NCBI RefSeq assembly: GCF_001591365.1 | Contig: NZ_BCUT01000005.1 | Span: 186,001-250,000, forward strand | Length of the DNA stretch: 64,000 nt | Direction of reading: 5' to 3' | DNA from: Variovorax paradoxus NBRC 15149 | GTDB lineage: Bacteria > Pseudomonadota > Gammaproteobacteria > Burkholderiales > Burkholderiaceae_C | Part shown: positions 41,984-49,573 of the stretch, piece after piece | Layout of the letters: every line of letters starts with the position of its first letter | How positions within the stretch are numbered: the first letter of the stretch is position 1 | Program-made: the position numbers and the translations under genes | The notes under the pieces: generated by a model | Told to the model about the DNA's origin: nothing | What the model saw: the letters and a program-made list of their open reading frames with translations, nothing else | The model's database searches: none

Positions 41984-42823
41984 ATGGACGCCGCCCTTGC
42001 CCTGGCCTCCGTCGAGCACCTGAAGGCGCGCCGGGGCGCCTTCCGCATCGCACTCATTCCGCCCGAGGTGCTGCGCGCGCTCAACGACGGGCTGCTCGAG
42101 ACCGTCAACCTCAACGAATTCTTGGCGCTCGAGCTGCCGCGGCTCGCGCGTAGCGTGGCGGCCCACATCGGGCTCGATCCGGCCAGCGAGCGGCTGGCCG
42201 ACACCATCGCCATGCTCGGCGCATTCAAGCCGATGCAGCGGCACGGCCACATTGCCCGCGCGCTCTACGACCTGGCGGCGCTGCATGCCGAGCGCGACGC
42301 CGTCGCCCACCGGCTGGCCACGCACGCGAGCGACGTCGCGCGCTGCTGGGCCGCGCAGTGGGTCACGCTTTCGGGCCTGCCGCTGGCGGCGCAGCTGGAG
42401 GCGGTGCGGCGTTTTGCCGCCGATCCGCACTTCGGCGTGCGGGAAATCGCCTGGATGGCGGTGCGCGACGCGGTCATCGCCTCGCTCGACGAGTCGCTCG
42501 CGCTGCTGCAGCCGTGGACGGCCGATGCCGATCCGAACATCCGCCGCTTTGCCAGCGAGCTCACGCGCCCGCGCGGCGTCTGGTGCGCGCAGATCGACGC
42601 GCTCAAGGCCGAGCCCTGGCGCGCGCTGCCGCTCCTCGCGCCGCTGCGAGCCGACGCCAGCCGCTATGTGCAGAATTCGGTGGCCAACTGGCTCAACGAC
42701 GCGAGCAAGACCCAGCCCGAGTGGGTCGACCGGCTCTGCGCGCGCTGGGTGGCCGAGTCGGACACACCGGCCACCCGCTACATTGCCAGGCGGGCGCTGC
42801 GCACGCTGGCCAAACAGGCATGA
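41984..42823 (+). CDS. HEAT-repeat protein, DNA alkylation repair (AlkC/AlkD)-like
   Basis: A 279-residue all-helical protein of HEAT repeats. DPNIRRFASELTRPRGVW and RADASRYVQNSVANWLNDASKTQPEWVDRL match the repeat pattern of DNA alkylation repair glycosylases of the AlkC/AlkD family, which excise alkylated bases without flipping. I cannot identify the catalytic Asp with certainty, so glycosylase activity is inferred. It starts ten bases after the SCO gene and ends at a terminator. Confidence 0.75.
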   Translation: MDAALALASVEHLKARRGAFRIALIPPEVLRALNDGLLETVNLNEFLALELPRLARSVAAHIGLDPASERLADTIAMLGAFKPMQRHGHIARALYDLAALHAERDAVAHRLATHASDVARCWAAQWVTLSGLPLAAQLEAVRRFAADPHFGVREIAWMAVRDAVIASLDESLALLQPWTADADPNIRRFASELTRPRGVWCAQIDALKAEPWRALPLLAPLRADASRYVQNSVANWLNDASKTQPEWVDRLCARWVAESDTPATRYIARRALRTLAKQA

Positions 42824-42848
42824 AAAAGCCCGGCACGCGGCCGGGCTT
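42824..42848. terminator. Convergent terminator between HEAT gene and rpoH
   Basis: AAGCCCGG-N7-CCGGGCTT is a perfect eight-base stem. On the minus strand it is followed by TTTTT, a good terminator for rpoH; on the plus strand the tail is TTGTT, weaker but still usable for the HEAT-repeat gene. Confidence 0.85.
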
Positions 42849-42870
42849 GTTCGGGTGAAGCTCAGAGGGC

Positions 42871-43812
42871 TCAGGCGTAGTCGGCCAGCGCCTTCTTCAT
42901 CTTCTTCATGGCCGCGACTTCGATCTGGCGAATGCGCTCGGCGCTCACGCCGTACACCGCCGCCAGGTCGTGCAGCGTCATGCCGCCCGAACCGTCGTCG
43001 TTGACCTTGAGCCAGCGCTCTTCGACGATGCGGCGGCTGCGGTCGTCCAGCGCTTCGAGCGCGGTGGCAATGCCGTCGCTCGAAAGCCGGTCGCGCTGCT
43101 GCGACTCGAGCAGGGCGGTGGGTTCCTGCGTGGCGTCGGCCAGGTAGGCGATCGGGCCGAAGGCCTCGTCGCCGTCGTCCGACGGACCCGGATCGAGCAG
43201 CACGTCGCCGCCCGACAGGCGGGTTTCCATTTCCAGCACTTCTTCAGGCTTGACGTTGAGCCGGGTCGCCATCTGCGACACCTCGTCGGGGCTCAGCGTG
43301 TCGCGGTGCGTGCCGTTGTCGGCCGCGGCCGAGTCGGCCTTGAAGCCCTGCTTCATCGAGCGCAGGTTGAAGAACAGCTTGCGCTGGGCCTTGGTCGTCG
43401 CGACCTTGACCATGCGCCAGTTCTTCAGGATGTACTCGTGGATCTCGGCCTTGATCCAGTGCATGGCGTAGCTCACGAGCCGCACGCCCTGGTCGGGGTC
43501 GAAGCGCTTCACGGCCTTCATGAGGCCGACGTTGCCTTCCTGGATCAGGTCGCCGTGAGGCAGCCCGTAGCCCAGGTATTGGCGCGAAATGGACACCACG
43601 AGGCGCAGGTGCGAGAGGATCAGCGCACCGGCCGCTTCGAGGTCGTTGTGGTCGCGCAAACGGCGTGCGAAGCCCTGCTCTTCTTCGAGCGTGAGCATCG
43701 GCAGGCGGTTGGCGGCCGAAATATAAGCATCCAGGTTGCCCAGCGGCGGCACCATCGACCATGGATTGGCGACGGCGAGCTGGTTGGCAGAGGCTCCAGA
43801 CAGCGTGGTCAT
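42871..43812 (-). CDS. rpoH: RpoH, heat-shock sigma factor (sigma-32)
   Basis: A 313-residue sigma-70 family protein. NLDAYISAANRLPMLTLEEEQGFA, the core-binding GYGLPHGDLIQEGNVGLMKAVKRFDP and the RpoH-box QRKLFFNLR identify sigma-32; region 4 ends AVYGVSAERIRQIEVAAMKKMKKAL. The start at MTTLSG was chosen because AAGGAG (43822-43828) lies nine bases upstream; a start nine codons earlier would leave no room between ATG and the CIRCE element. It directs heat-shock gene transcription, and here seems also under HrcA. Confidence 0.95.
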   Translation of the reverse strand: MTTLSGASANQLAVANPWSMVPPLGNLDAYISAANRLPMLTLEEEQGFARRLRDHNDLEAAGALILSHLRLVVSISRQYLGYGLPHGDLIQEGNVGLMKAVKRFDPDQGVRLVSYAMHWIKAEIHEYILKNWRMVKVATTKAQRKLFFNLRSMKQGFKADSAAADNGTHRDTLSPDEVSQMATRLNVKPEEVLEMETRLSGGDVLLDPGPSDDGDEAFGPIAYLADATQEPTALLESQQRDRLSSDGIATALEALDDRSRRIVEERWLKVNDDGSGGMTLHDLAAVYGVSAERIRQIEVAAMKKMKKALADYA

Positions 43813-43840
43813 CAGGGGAAACTCCTTTGTATTGGCCATA

Positions 43841-43867
43841 TTAGCACTCGATTGGAGGGAGTGCTAA
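43841..43867. promoter_or_regulatory. CIRCE element (HrcA operator) in the rpoH leader
   Basis: TTAGCACTC-N9-GAGTGCTAA is a perfect match to the CIRCE consensus, the binding site of the heat-shock repressor HrcA. It lies 28 bases upstream of the chosen rpoH start and just downstream of a plausible promoter, which is the normal position for CIRCE. hrcA itself is not in the window. Confidence 0.95.
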
Positions 43868-43888
43868 GCCAAGGGTTCCCCCTAAGTT

Positions 43889-43917
43889 TCTATCGCACCG
43901 ATAGCCAAAGTTGTCAG
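43889..43917 (-). promoter_or_regulatory. rpoH: Probable sigma-70 promoter of rpoH
   Basis: On the minus strand CTGACA (43912-43917) and GATAGA (43889-43894) are 17 bases apart, a moderate match to the vegetative promoter. Transcription would start near 43881, placing CIRCE at about +14 to +40. A CTATCG-CAC-CGATAG inverted repeat (43890-43904) overlaps the -10 and may add another control. Confidence 0.5.
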
Positions 43918-43959
43918 CCGGACGGCGATCCGGCCTGCGGCGGCGTCCGACCCTGGGAA

Positions 43960-44424
43960 TCACCAGCGGATACCGAGGCGCAAAAACAGCTTCGAGAGTA
44001 CGAACAGCGGCCCCACCCAAAGATATTGGATGTCTTCGAAGAAAGAAGGTTTCCTGCCTTCGATCTTGTGGCCGATGAACTGGAAGATCCACGCCACCAC
44101 GAAGATGGCGGCGGAAACCGGCAGTACAAGGCTCCCCATCGCATGGACCAGCGCCAGCACCAGGGCCGTGCCGGCCAGCATGGCGAGCAGGAACGCAGGG
44201 GAGCGGAGCAGGGCGTAGTAGACCAGGCTGGCCGCCACGAAGAGGTAGGCGGCCCACGGGTGCAACGCGAACAGCAGGCCGACGAGGCTCAGCATGATGG
44301 CCGGGATCGCGGCGAAGTGAATCAGCTCGTTGATCGGATGGCGGTGGCTTTCGCCATAGTGGGCCAGCAGCCGGTCGACCTTGCGCTCGCCCGCTGCCAG
44401 CGGGGCATCGGCGGTGTGCATCAT
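43960..44424 (-). CDS. Mpo1-like (DUF962) membrane protein
   Basis: A 154-residue protein with about four helices. VDRLLAHYGESHRHPINELIHFAAIPAIMLSLVGLL and WIFQFIGHKIEGRKPSFFEDIQYLWVGPLFVL give the DUF962 histidine pattern (HxxxHxxN ... GH). The yeast relative Mpo1 is an iron-dependent dioxygenase in fatty acid alpha-oxidation; the bacterial role is unknown. GGAG lies nine bases before the start. A TTG five codons upstream is less likely. Confidence 0.85.
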   Translation of the reverse strand: MMHTADAPLAAGERKVDRLLAHYGESHRHPINELIHFAAIPAIMLSLVGLLFALHPWAAYLFVAASLVYYALLRSPAFLLAMLAGTALVLALVHAMGSLVLPVSAAIFVVAWIFQFIGHKIEGRKPSFFEDIQYLWVGPLFVLSKLFLRLGIRW

Positions 44425-44591
44425 GGTTGTTGTCTCCAAACGCCGTTCGGTGCGGCGGGTAGCGCATGGTGCTCCCGCGCGCAGGGGATGGCAAGTGCTA
44501 TTAAAACAAGAGCAAGCGATGCCCCGGAACGGCGGCTACCCCATGACTTAGTGCACTGTTGCGCGCCGGGCGCGTCGCTAAGATCGACCGC

Positions 44592-45305
44592 GTGCCTTCG
44601 CTCGAATCTTCCTCCAACCCGCCGCCGCCGCTTCTGGCGAGCGGCATCCCCGCGCGGGCGCCGGGTGCCATCCTGGTGGTGGACGACCACGACTTGCTGC
44701 GGCTCGGCGTGCGTGCGCTGATCGAGGCGCAGACCGCCTCCTCGGGGGCGAGCATCGAGGTCTTCGAGGCCGCCAGCGCGGCCGAGGCGCTGGCGCTGTA
44801 CGACAGGCACCGCGAGTCGATCCGCCTGGTGCTGCTGGATCTGGCGCTGCCCGACACCCACGGCCTGAGCGGCCTCGCGGAATTCCGCCTGCGCCACCCG
44901 TCCGCCCGCATCGTGGTGCTGTCGGGCACCGGCAACACCTCGCTGGCGCAGGGCGCGGTGGCGCTGGGCGCGAGCGCCTTTCTTCCGAAGTCGGCGGACC
45001 TGAAGGAGGTGGTGGGATTCATCCGCGCCTGCGGCCTGCTCGAGCCCGGCGCGCCTGAAGCTTCCCCTTCCGCCGCCATGCCGAAGGCGCCCGGCGGCTA
45101 CGCCGAATCGGCCCGGGCCAGCGCCTGGCAGGAGCTCACGCCGCGCCAGATGCAGGTGTTGCAATGGGTGCTCGACGGCAAGGCGAACAAGGAGATCGCC
45201 CAGCTCGCGAACCTGAGCGAAGGCACGGTGAAGAACCACGTATCGACCATCCTGCTGCTGTTCGGCGTGCGTTCGCGTGCGCAGCTGATCAGCAGCCTGC
45301 GTTGA
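44592..45305 (+). CDS. LuxR/NarL-type response regulator
   Basis: A 237-residue protein starting with GTG after a variable leader. The receiver domain (ILVVDDHDLLRLGVRALIEA, phospho-Asp in LVLLDLALPD, Lys in FLPKSADL) is joined by an Ala/Pro-rich linker to a LuxR helix-turn-helix (LTPRQMQVLQWVLDGKANKEIAQLANLSEGTVKNHVSTI). It ends ten bases before a hybrid kinase gene, its likely partner. Confidence 0.9.
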   Translation: MPSLESSSNPPPPLLASGIPARAPGAILVVDDHDLLRLGVRALIEAQTASSGASIEVFEAASAAEALALYDRHRESIRLVLLDLALPDTHGLSGLAEFRLRHPSARIVVLSGTGNTSLAQGAVALGASAFLPKSADLKEVVGFIRACGLLEPGAPEASPSAAMPKAPGGYAESARASAWQELTPRQMQVLQWVLDGKANKEIAQLANLSEGTVKNHVSTILLLFGVRSRAQLISSLR

Positions 45306-45315
45306 GCCGCCGCGC

Positions 45316-47094
45316 ATGGCCGACACGCCGCTGAACCAGCGCGTGCTGCGCGAACACGTGGCGTCGGTCTATTTCAACTACAACGCCACCTTCCTGGCCC
45401 GCGTCGTCTTCGTGCTGGTGCTCGGTGCATTCATGTACCTGCAGCTGGGCGACCCGATGGTGCTGCCCTTCGTCGTGCTGCACCTGACGCTGTACCTGGG
45501 CATGTACTTCACGCCGCGCTGGAATCCGTCGGTTCCGGCGGCGGACAGCGCCTGGTGGGCGCGCAGGATCACCCGCATCGTGACCCTGCTGGGGTTTGCC
45601 GATGCGCTGGCGCCGTGGATCTTCGTGCCCGCGGGCAACCTGCCGGTCACTGCCGCGCTGATGGTGGTGATGATGGGCAACTGCGCCCGGGCCGTGCAGT
45701 CGCTGCGGCCGCTCCAGGCAGCGCTGTTCGGCCACACGCTGCCCATGATGGGCGGGCTGATCGTTGCGCTGGCGTGGCAGCGCGACTCCATCCATCTCTT
45801 TCTCGCGGCCTTCGCCTCGATCTACCTGTTTCTCATGCTGCGCGTCGGCGTGCAGGAGCACAGGCTGCTGGCGGATTCGCTGGTCCTGCGCTTCGAGAAG
45901 GAAGCCCTGGCCGTGCGGCTGGAAGAGCAGATTGCCGCCACCGAGCGCGCCAGCCGGGAAAAGACCCGCTTCCTGGCCAGCGCCAGCCATGACCTGCGCC
46001 AGCCGCTGCATGCCATTGCGCTGTTCGGCGCCGCGCTCGAGAACGAGTTGCGCGGCCGTCCGGAGGAGCTCAACGCGCAGCGCCTGATGCGCGCCGTCAA
46101 TGCCCTGGGCGCCTCGCTCGACATCATGCTGGACATCTCGCGGCTGGACGCCGGCGTGGTCACGCCCGTGCGCCAGGCCGTCCAGCTCGATGCCTTGTTC
46201 CTGCCGCTCAACCACACCTTCTCGGCCCAGGCCGAACAAAAGCAGCTGCAGCTGCGCGTGCGCGCCAGCGGGTTGTGGGTGCGCAGCGACCCTCAGCTGC
46301 TGCATCGGATGCTGTCCAACCTGCTGGACAACGCCCTCAAGTACACCGCGCGCGGCGGAGTGACCGTGACGGCTCGCGAACGCGGGGAGTTCGTGTGGAT
46401 CGAGGTGCGGGACACCGGCATCGGCATTGCGCCCGAGCAGTCGAACCGGATCTTCGAGGAGTTCTACCAGATCGACAATCCGGGGCGCGACCGCTCGAGG
46501 GGGCTGGGCATCGGCCTGTCGATCGTGCAGCGGCTCTCGCACCTGCTGGGCCATCCGGTGCAGATGCACTCGCGGCTCGGGCGCGGCACCCATTTCCGCG
46601 TGGTGCTGCCGGCCGTTGCGCCGCAGGCGGGCGCGCTGGCCGGACCTTTCCTGCCCGAGGCTGCGGCGCCGCGGCAGGAAAAACGGCCCGGGCGAGCGGC
46701 CCCGGCACTGCCCGCGCGGGTGCTGCTGCTGGACGACGAATCCGAAATCCGCGAAGCCATGACGGGCCTGCTGCGCTCGCATTCGATCGACGCGCTCGCC
46801 GTCGCGGACGAAGCCGCCGCTGCCGCCGCCTTGCAGCAGGCGAGCAGCGAAAGGCGGCCTTTCGACCTGCTGATGTGCGACTACCGGCTGGCCGATGGCG
46901 TCGATGGGCTGGACGTGGGCCTGCGCCTGAGCGGCCGGCGGCAGGGCGGGCCCACGATTCCCTTGCTGCTGATCACCGGCGAAACCTCTCCCGACAGGCT
47001 GCAGCGCGTGCGGGAATCCGGGATTCCGGTGCTGTTCAAGCCGGTGGCCGCCGATTCGCTGTTCCGGATGATGGCCCGAGCGGCAAGCGCTTAG
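45316..47094 (+). CDS. Hybrid sensor histidine kinase with C-terminal receiver
   Basis: A 592-residue protein. Residues 25-180 form five or six transmembrane helices without a large periplasmic loop, then a short coiled linker, a HisKA domain with the phospho-acceptor in SASHDLRQPLHAIALFG, a HATPase domain (NLLDNALKYTARGG, DTGIGIAPEQ, GLGIGLSIVQRL), and a receiver domain (VLLLDDESEIREAM, Asp in LMCDYRLADG, Lys in VLFKPVAA). The receiver may take part in a phosphorelay with the LuxR-type regulator. Signal unknown. Confidence 0.92.
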   Translation: MADTPLNQRVLREHVASVYFNYNATFLARVVFVLVLGAFMYLQLGDPMVLPFVVLHLTLYLGMYFTPRWNPSVPAADSAWWARRITRIVTLLGFADALAPWIFVPAGNLPVTAALMVVMMGNCARAVQSLRPLQAALFGHTLPMMGGLIVALAWQRDSIHLFLAAFASIYLFLMLRVGVQEHRLLADSLVLRFEKEALAVRLEEQIAATERASREKTRFLASASHDLRQPLHAIALFGAALENELRGRPEELNAQRLMRAVNALGASLDIMLDISRLDAGVVTPVRQAVQLDALFLPLNHTFSAQAEQKQLQLRVRASGLWVRSDPQLLHRMLSNLLDNALKYTARGGVTVTARERGEFVWIEVRDTGIGIAPEQSNRIFEEFYQIDNPGRDRSRGLGIGLSIVQRLSHLLGHPVQMHSRLGRGTHFRVVLPAVAPQAGALAGPFLPEAAAPRQEKRPGRAAPALPARVLLLDDESEIREAMTGLLRSHSIDALAVADEAAAAAALQQASSERRPFDLLMCDYRLADGVDGLDVGLRLSGRRQGGPTIPLLLITGETSPDRLQRVRESGIPVLFKPVAADSLFRMMARAASA

Positions 47095-47243
47095 CGGCTC
47101 GGAATCGAATACTTTCGAATGTGTGGCTGGTAATTGCCGGGGCGTTAGCCGGCGATGTCATGACTTTCGGCACTGGTGGCCGTCAGCCCCCCGGACGTAC
47201 CTTCCCTGGGTCGCACACACACATTGATCAGGGAGGATTCCGA

Positions 47244-48269
47244 ATGAGATTCAAGTTTGCAGCGGTAGCAATCGCAACCACCACCATGCTGGCCCTCGCG
47301 GCATGCGGCGGCGGGGGTGGAGGAGGCGGTGGTGGCTTGCCGGTTGGCTGGGGCAACGGGGTTCCGCCGCCTCCTGCACCCGCGCCGGCCCCGGCACCCG
47401 CCCCGGCCCCGGCCCCGGCACCCGCCCCGGCCACCCGCACCTTCATGTACGAGGCGCTGCCGCCCGCCGCCGACGCTTCGGCGTTTCTCGACCAACTCAA
47501 TGCCCAGGGCGCCAGGGCCTTCCGCTTCTTCAGCGGCCTGGCCTTCCCCACGAGCCCGACCAGCACGGAGGTCGTCGAGGCCTACGTGAAGGATGCCGGC
47601 ACCACCTACGCCTTCGAACTGCTGCCGGACACCGGCTCCACGGCGGACCTGCAGGCCCAACTCAACGCCCAGGGCGCCCGGGGTTTCAAGTGGGGCGGGC
47701 CATACGTGGTCGGCGGCCAGATCCGCACGCTCTACCGCAAGGACAACGGCTCGGCATCGACCTACACCTATGCCGTGCAGGCGGCACCCGCCGACAGCGC
47801 CGCCTACCTGTCGCTGATCAATGCGCAGGGCGGCAACGGCTACTACAGCGTCGGCGGCGCGTACATGATCGGCGGAGCCACGGTGCTGGTCTTCCAAAAG
47901 GACGCGCAAGGCAATGCCACCTACGGCTATGAAGCGCTGGACCAGCCCGGCAGCGACTCCGACTTCCTGGCCCAGTTCGAGGCGAAGGGCGCCCAGGGCT
48001 TCCGGTTCAAGACCGGCTACGTCTTCTCGGACGGCCTGAAACTGCTCTACGAGAAAGACCTGTCGCAAGCGGCCACGTTCAGCTACCAGAGCCTGCAGCC
48101 CGCGGCCAACAGCGCGGACTACATCGCGCAGGCGAACGCCGAGGGCGCCAAGGGCAACGCGCTGGTGGGCGACTACGGCCTGCCGAGCGGCCAGATCAGG
48201 ACGCTCTACGTCAAGCCTGCCAACTGCAGCGGCTTTCTCTGCGACACCCGCTCGCTCTTCGGTTTTTGA
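47244..48269 (+). CDS. Repeat lipoprotein (five ~53-residue repeats)
   Basis: I do not recognise a family. The 341-residue product has a lipoprotein signal (LALAAC, Cys21), ten Gly (22-31), a Pro-Ala linker (residues 41-63) and five repeats whose aromatic start residues are at bases 47448, 47613, 47769, 47928 and 48084, i.e. 156-165 bases apart. Each unit reads [YF]xxL-P-x-x-S-A-D-[FLY]-x-x-[QL]-x-N-A-Q-G-A-[RK]-G-[FY] then a beta strand ending in LYxKD. The last unit ends with a Cys pair (CSGFLC). A surface-exposed role is likely. GGAGG precedes the start. Confidence 0.8.
   Translation: MRFKFAAVAIATTTMLALAACGGGGGGGGGGLPVGWGNGVPPPPAPAPAPAPAPAPAPAPAPATRTFMYEALPPAADASAFLDQLNAQGARAFRFFSGLAFPTSPTSTEVVEAYVKDAGTTYAFELLPDTGSTADLQAQLNAQGARGFKWGGPYVVGGQIRTLYRKDNGSASTYTYAVQAAPADSAAYLSLINAQGGNGYYSVGGAYMIGGATVLVFQKDAQGNATYGYEALDQPGSDSDFLAQFEAKGAQGFRFKTGYVFSDGLKLLYEKDLSQAATFSYQSLQPAANSADYIAQANAEGAKGNALVGDYGLPSGQIRTLYVKPANCSGFLCDTRSLFGF
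47364..47432 (+). repeat. Pro-Ala coding repeat in the lipoprotein gene
   Basis: A run of alternating Pro and Ala codons (CCG/CCC and GCC/GCA) gives hexamer repeats with a few variants. It codes for an extended linker between the lipid anchor plus Gly stretch and the repeat domain. Confidence 0.85.
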
Positions 48270-48293
48270 GGGCGGGCGGCCGCTGCCGGCGCG

Positions 48294-49544
48294 TCAGCCC
48301 AGCAGCGCCAGCGCGAACTCGCGCGCGTTGAAGGTCTCGAGGTCTTCCAGCTTCTCGCCCACGCCGATGAAGTAGACCGGGATCGGCCGCTCGCGCGCAA
48401 TGGCGCAGAGCACGCCGCCCTTGGCCGTGCCGTCGAGCTTGGTCACCACCAGGCCGGTGAGGCCCAGCGTCTCGTCGAAGGCCCGGACCTGCGCCAGGGC
48501 GTTCTGCCCGGTGTTGCCGTCGATCACCAGCAGCACCTCGTGCGGCGCGGTGGCGTCGGCCTTGGTGACAACGCGCTTGATCTTCTTGAGCTCGTCCATC
48601 AGGTGCAGCTGCGTCGGCAGCCGGCCGGCGGTGTCGACCAGCACCACGTCCTTGCCGCGCGCCTTGCCGGCCGTGACTGCGTCGAAGCTCACGGCCGACG
48701 GGTCGCCGCCTTCCTGGCTCACGATCTCGACCGTGTTGCGGTCGGCCCAGACCAGCAGCTGCTCGCGCGCCGCCGCGCGGAAGGTGTCGGCCGCGGCCAG
48801 CAGCACTGAGGCGCCTTCGCTGGCCAGGTGCTTGGTGAGCTTGCCGATCGAGGTGGTCTTGCCGGCGCCGTTGACGCCCGCCACCATGATCACCGTCGGC
48901 GTGAACTGGCCGATCACCAGCGGTTTTTCGAGCGGCTGGAGCAGGTCGGTGATGGCATCGGCCAGCAGCCGTTTCACTTGCGCCGCATCGGTTGCCATCT
49001 GGCGCTTGACGCGGCCGCGCAGGTCGTCGAGCAGGTATTCGGTGGCCTTGACGCCGGCATCGGCCATCAGCAGAGCCGATTCGAGCTCCTCGTACAGCGC
49101 TTCGTCGATCTGCGCGTTGACGAACACGGCCTGGATGCCGGTGCCGGTCTTGCGCAGGCCGGTCTTGAGCTTGTCGAACCAGCCCTTGCGCTCGGCGGGC
49201 ATGGCGGCTTCGATGAGGACGGCGGGAGCGGGAGCGGGCACCGGCGCAGGTGCAGGTGCAGGTGCTGGTGCTGGTGCTGGTGCTGGTGCAGGCACGGGTG
49301 CGGCGGGTGGCGCAACCGCGGGTGGCGGCGGAGGAGGCGCCACCGGGGGCGCTGCAGGCGGAGGCGCCGCTTCCTCCGCGGCAGGCTTCGAGCCGAACCA
49401 GCTCGACGGAGAGAACACCGAGCGCGCGGGTGCGGCAGCGGGCTCAGGCGCGGGCTCGGGCGCAGGGGCCGGCTCGGCGGCCGGTGAGGGCGCCGGCGCG
49501 GCCGGGGCTTCGGCAGGCGGTTTTTTCTTGAAGAAACTGAACAT
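48294..49544 (-). CDS. ftsY: FtsY, signal recognition particle receptor
   Basis: A 416-residue protein. Residues 1-110 are an acidic/Pro-Ala-rich A domain of low complexity starting MFSFFKKK; the NG domain follows, with GVNGAGKTTSIGKL (G1), ADTFRAAAREQL, VDTAGRLPTQ (G3), TKLDGTAKGG (G4) and IGVGEKLEDL. It docks ribosomes with SRP at the membrane, using GTP. Divergent from the first M16 peptidase gene with only 29 bases between starts. Confidence 0.96.
   Translation of the reverse strand: MFSFFKKKPPAEAPAAPAPSPAAEPAPAPEPAPEPAAAPARSVFSPSSWFGSKPAAEEAAPPPAAPPVAPPPPPPAVAPPAAPVPAPAPAPAPAPAPAPAPVPAPAPAVLIEAAMPAERKGWFDKLKTGLRKTGTGIQAVFVNAQIDEALYEELESALLMADAGVKATEYLLDDLRGRVKRQMATDAAQVKRLLADAITDLLQPLEKPLVIGQFTPTVIMVAGVNGAGKTTSIGKLTKHLASEGASVLLAAADTFRAAAREQLLVWADRNTVEIVSQEGGDPSAVSFDAVTAGKARGKDVVLVDTAGRLPTQLHLMDELKKIKRVVTKADATAPHEVLLVIDGNTGQNALAQVRAFDETLGLTGLVVTKLDGTAKGGVLCAIARERPIPVYFIGVGEKLEDLETFNAREFALALLG
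49246..49293. repeat. Hexanucleotide repeat (GGTGCW)8 within ftsY
   Basis: Eight copies of a six-base unit, GGTGCA or GGTGCT on the plus strand, code for alternating Ala and Pro in the A domain of FtsY. Copy number changes would keep the frame. It is a coding repeat and not a CRISPR or integration site. Confidence 0.9.
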
Positions 49545-49573
49545 CGGGAGCTTTTTACAATCCGACCCATTCT

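Noticed and set aside
42871..43839. rpoH start nine codons upstream at 43839
   Set aside because: It has no ribosome binding site and would put the CIRCE element two bases before the start codon; the downstream start has AAGGAG at a good distance.
49246..49293. Regular short repeats that could suggest a CRISPR array
   Set aside because: Units are six bases, without spacers, and code for Pro-Ala in FtsY.
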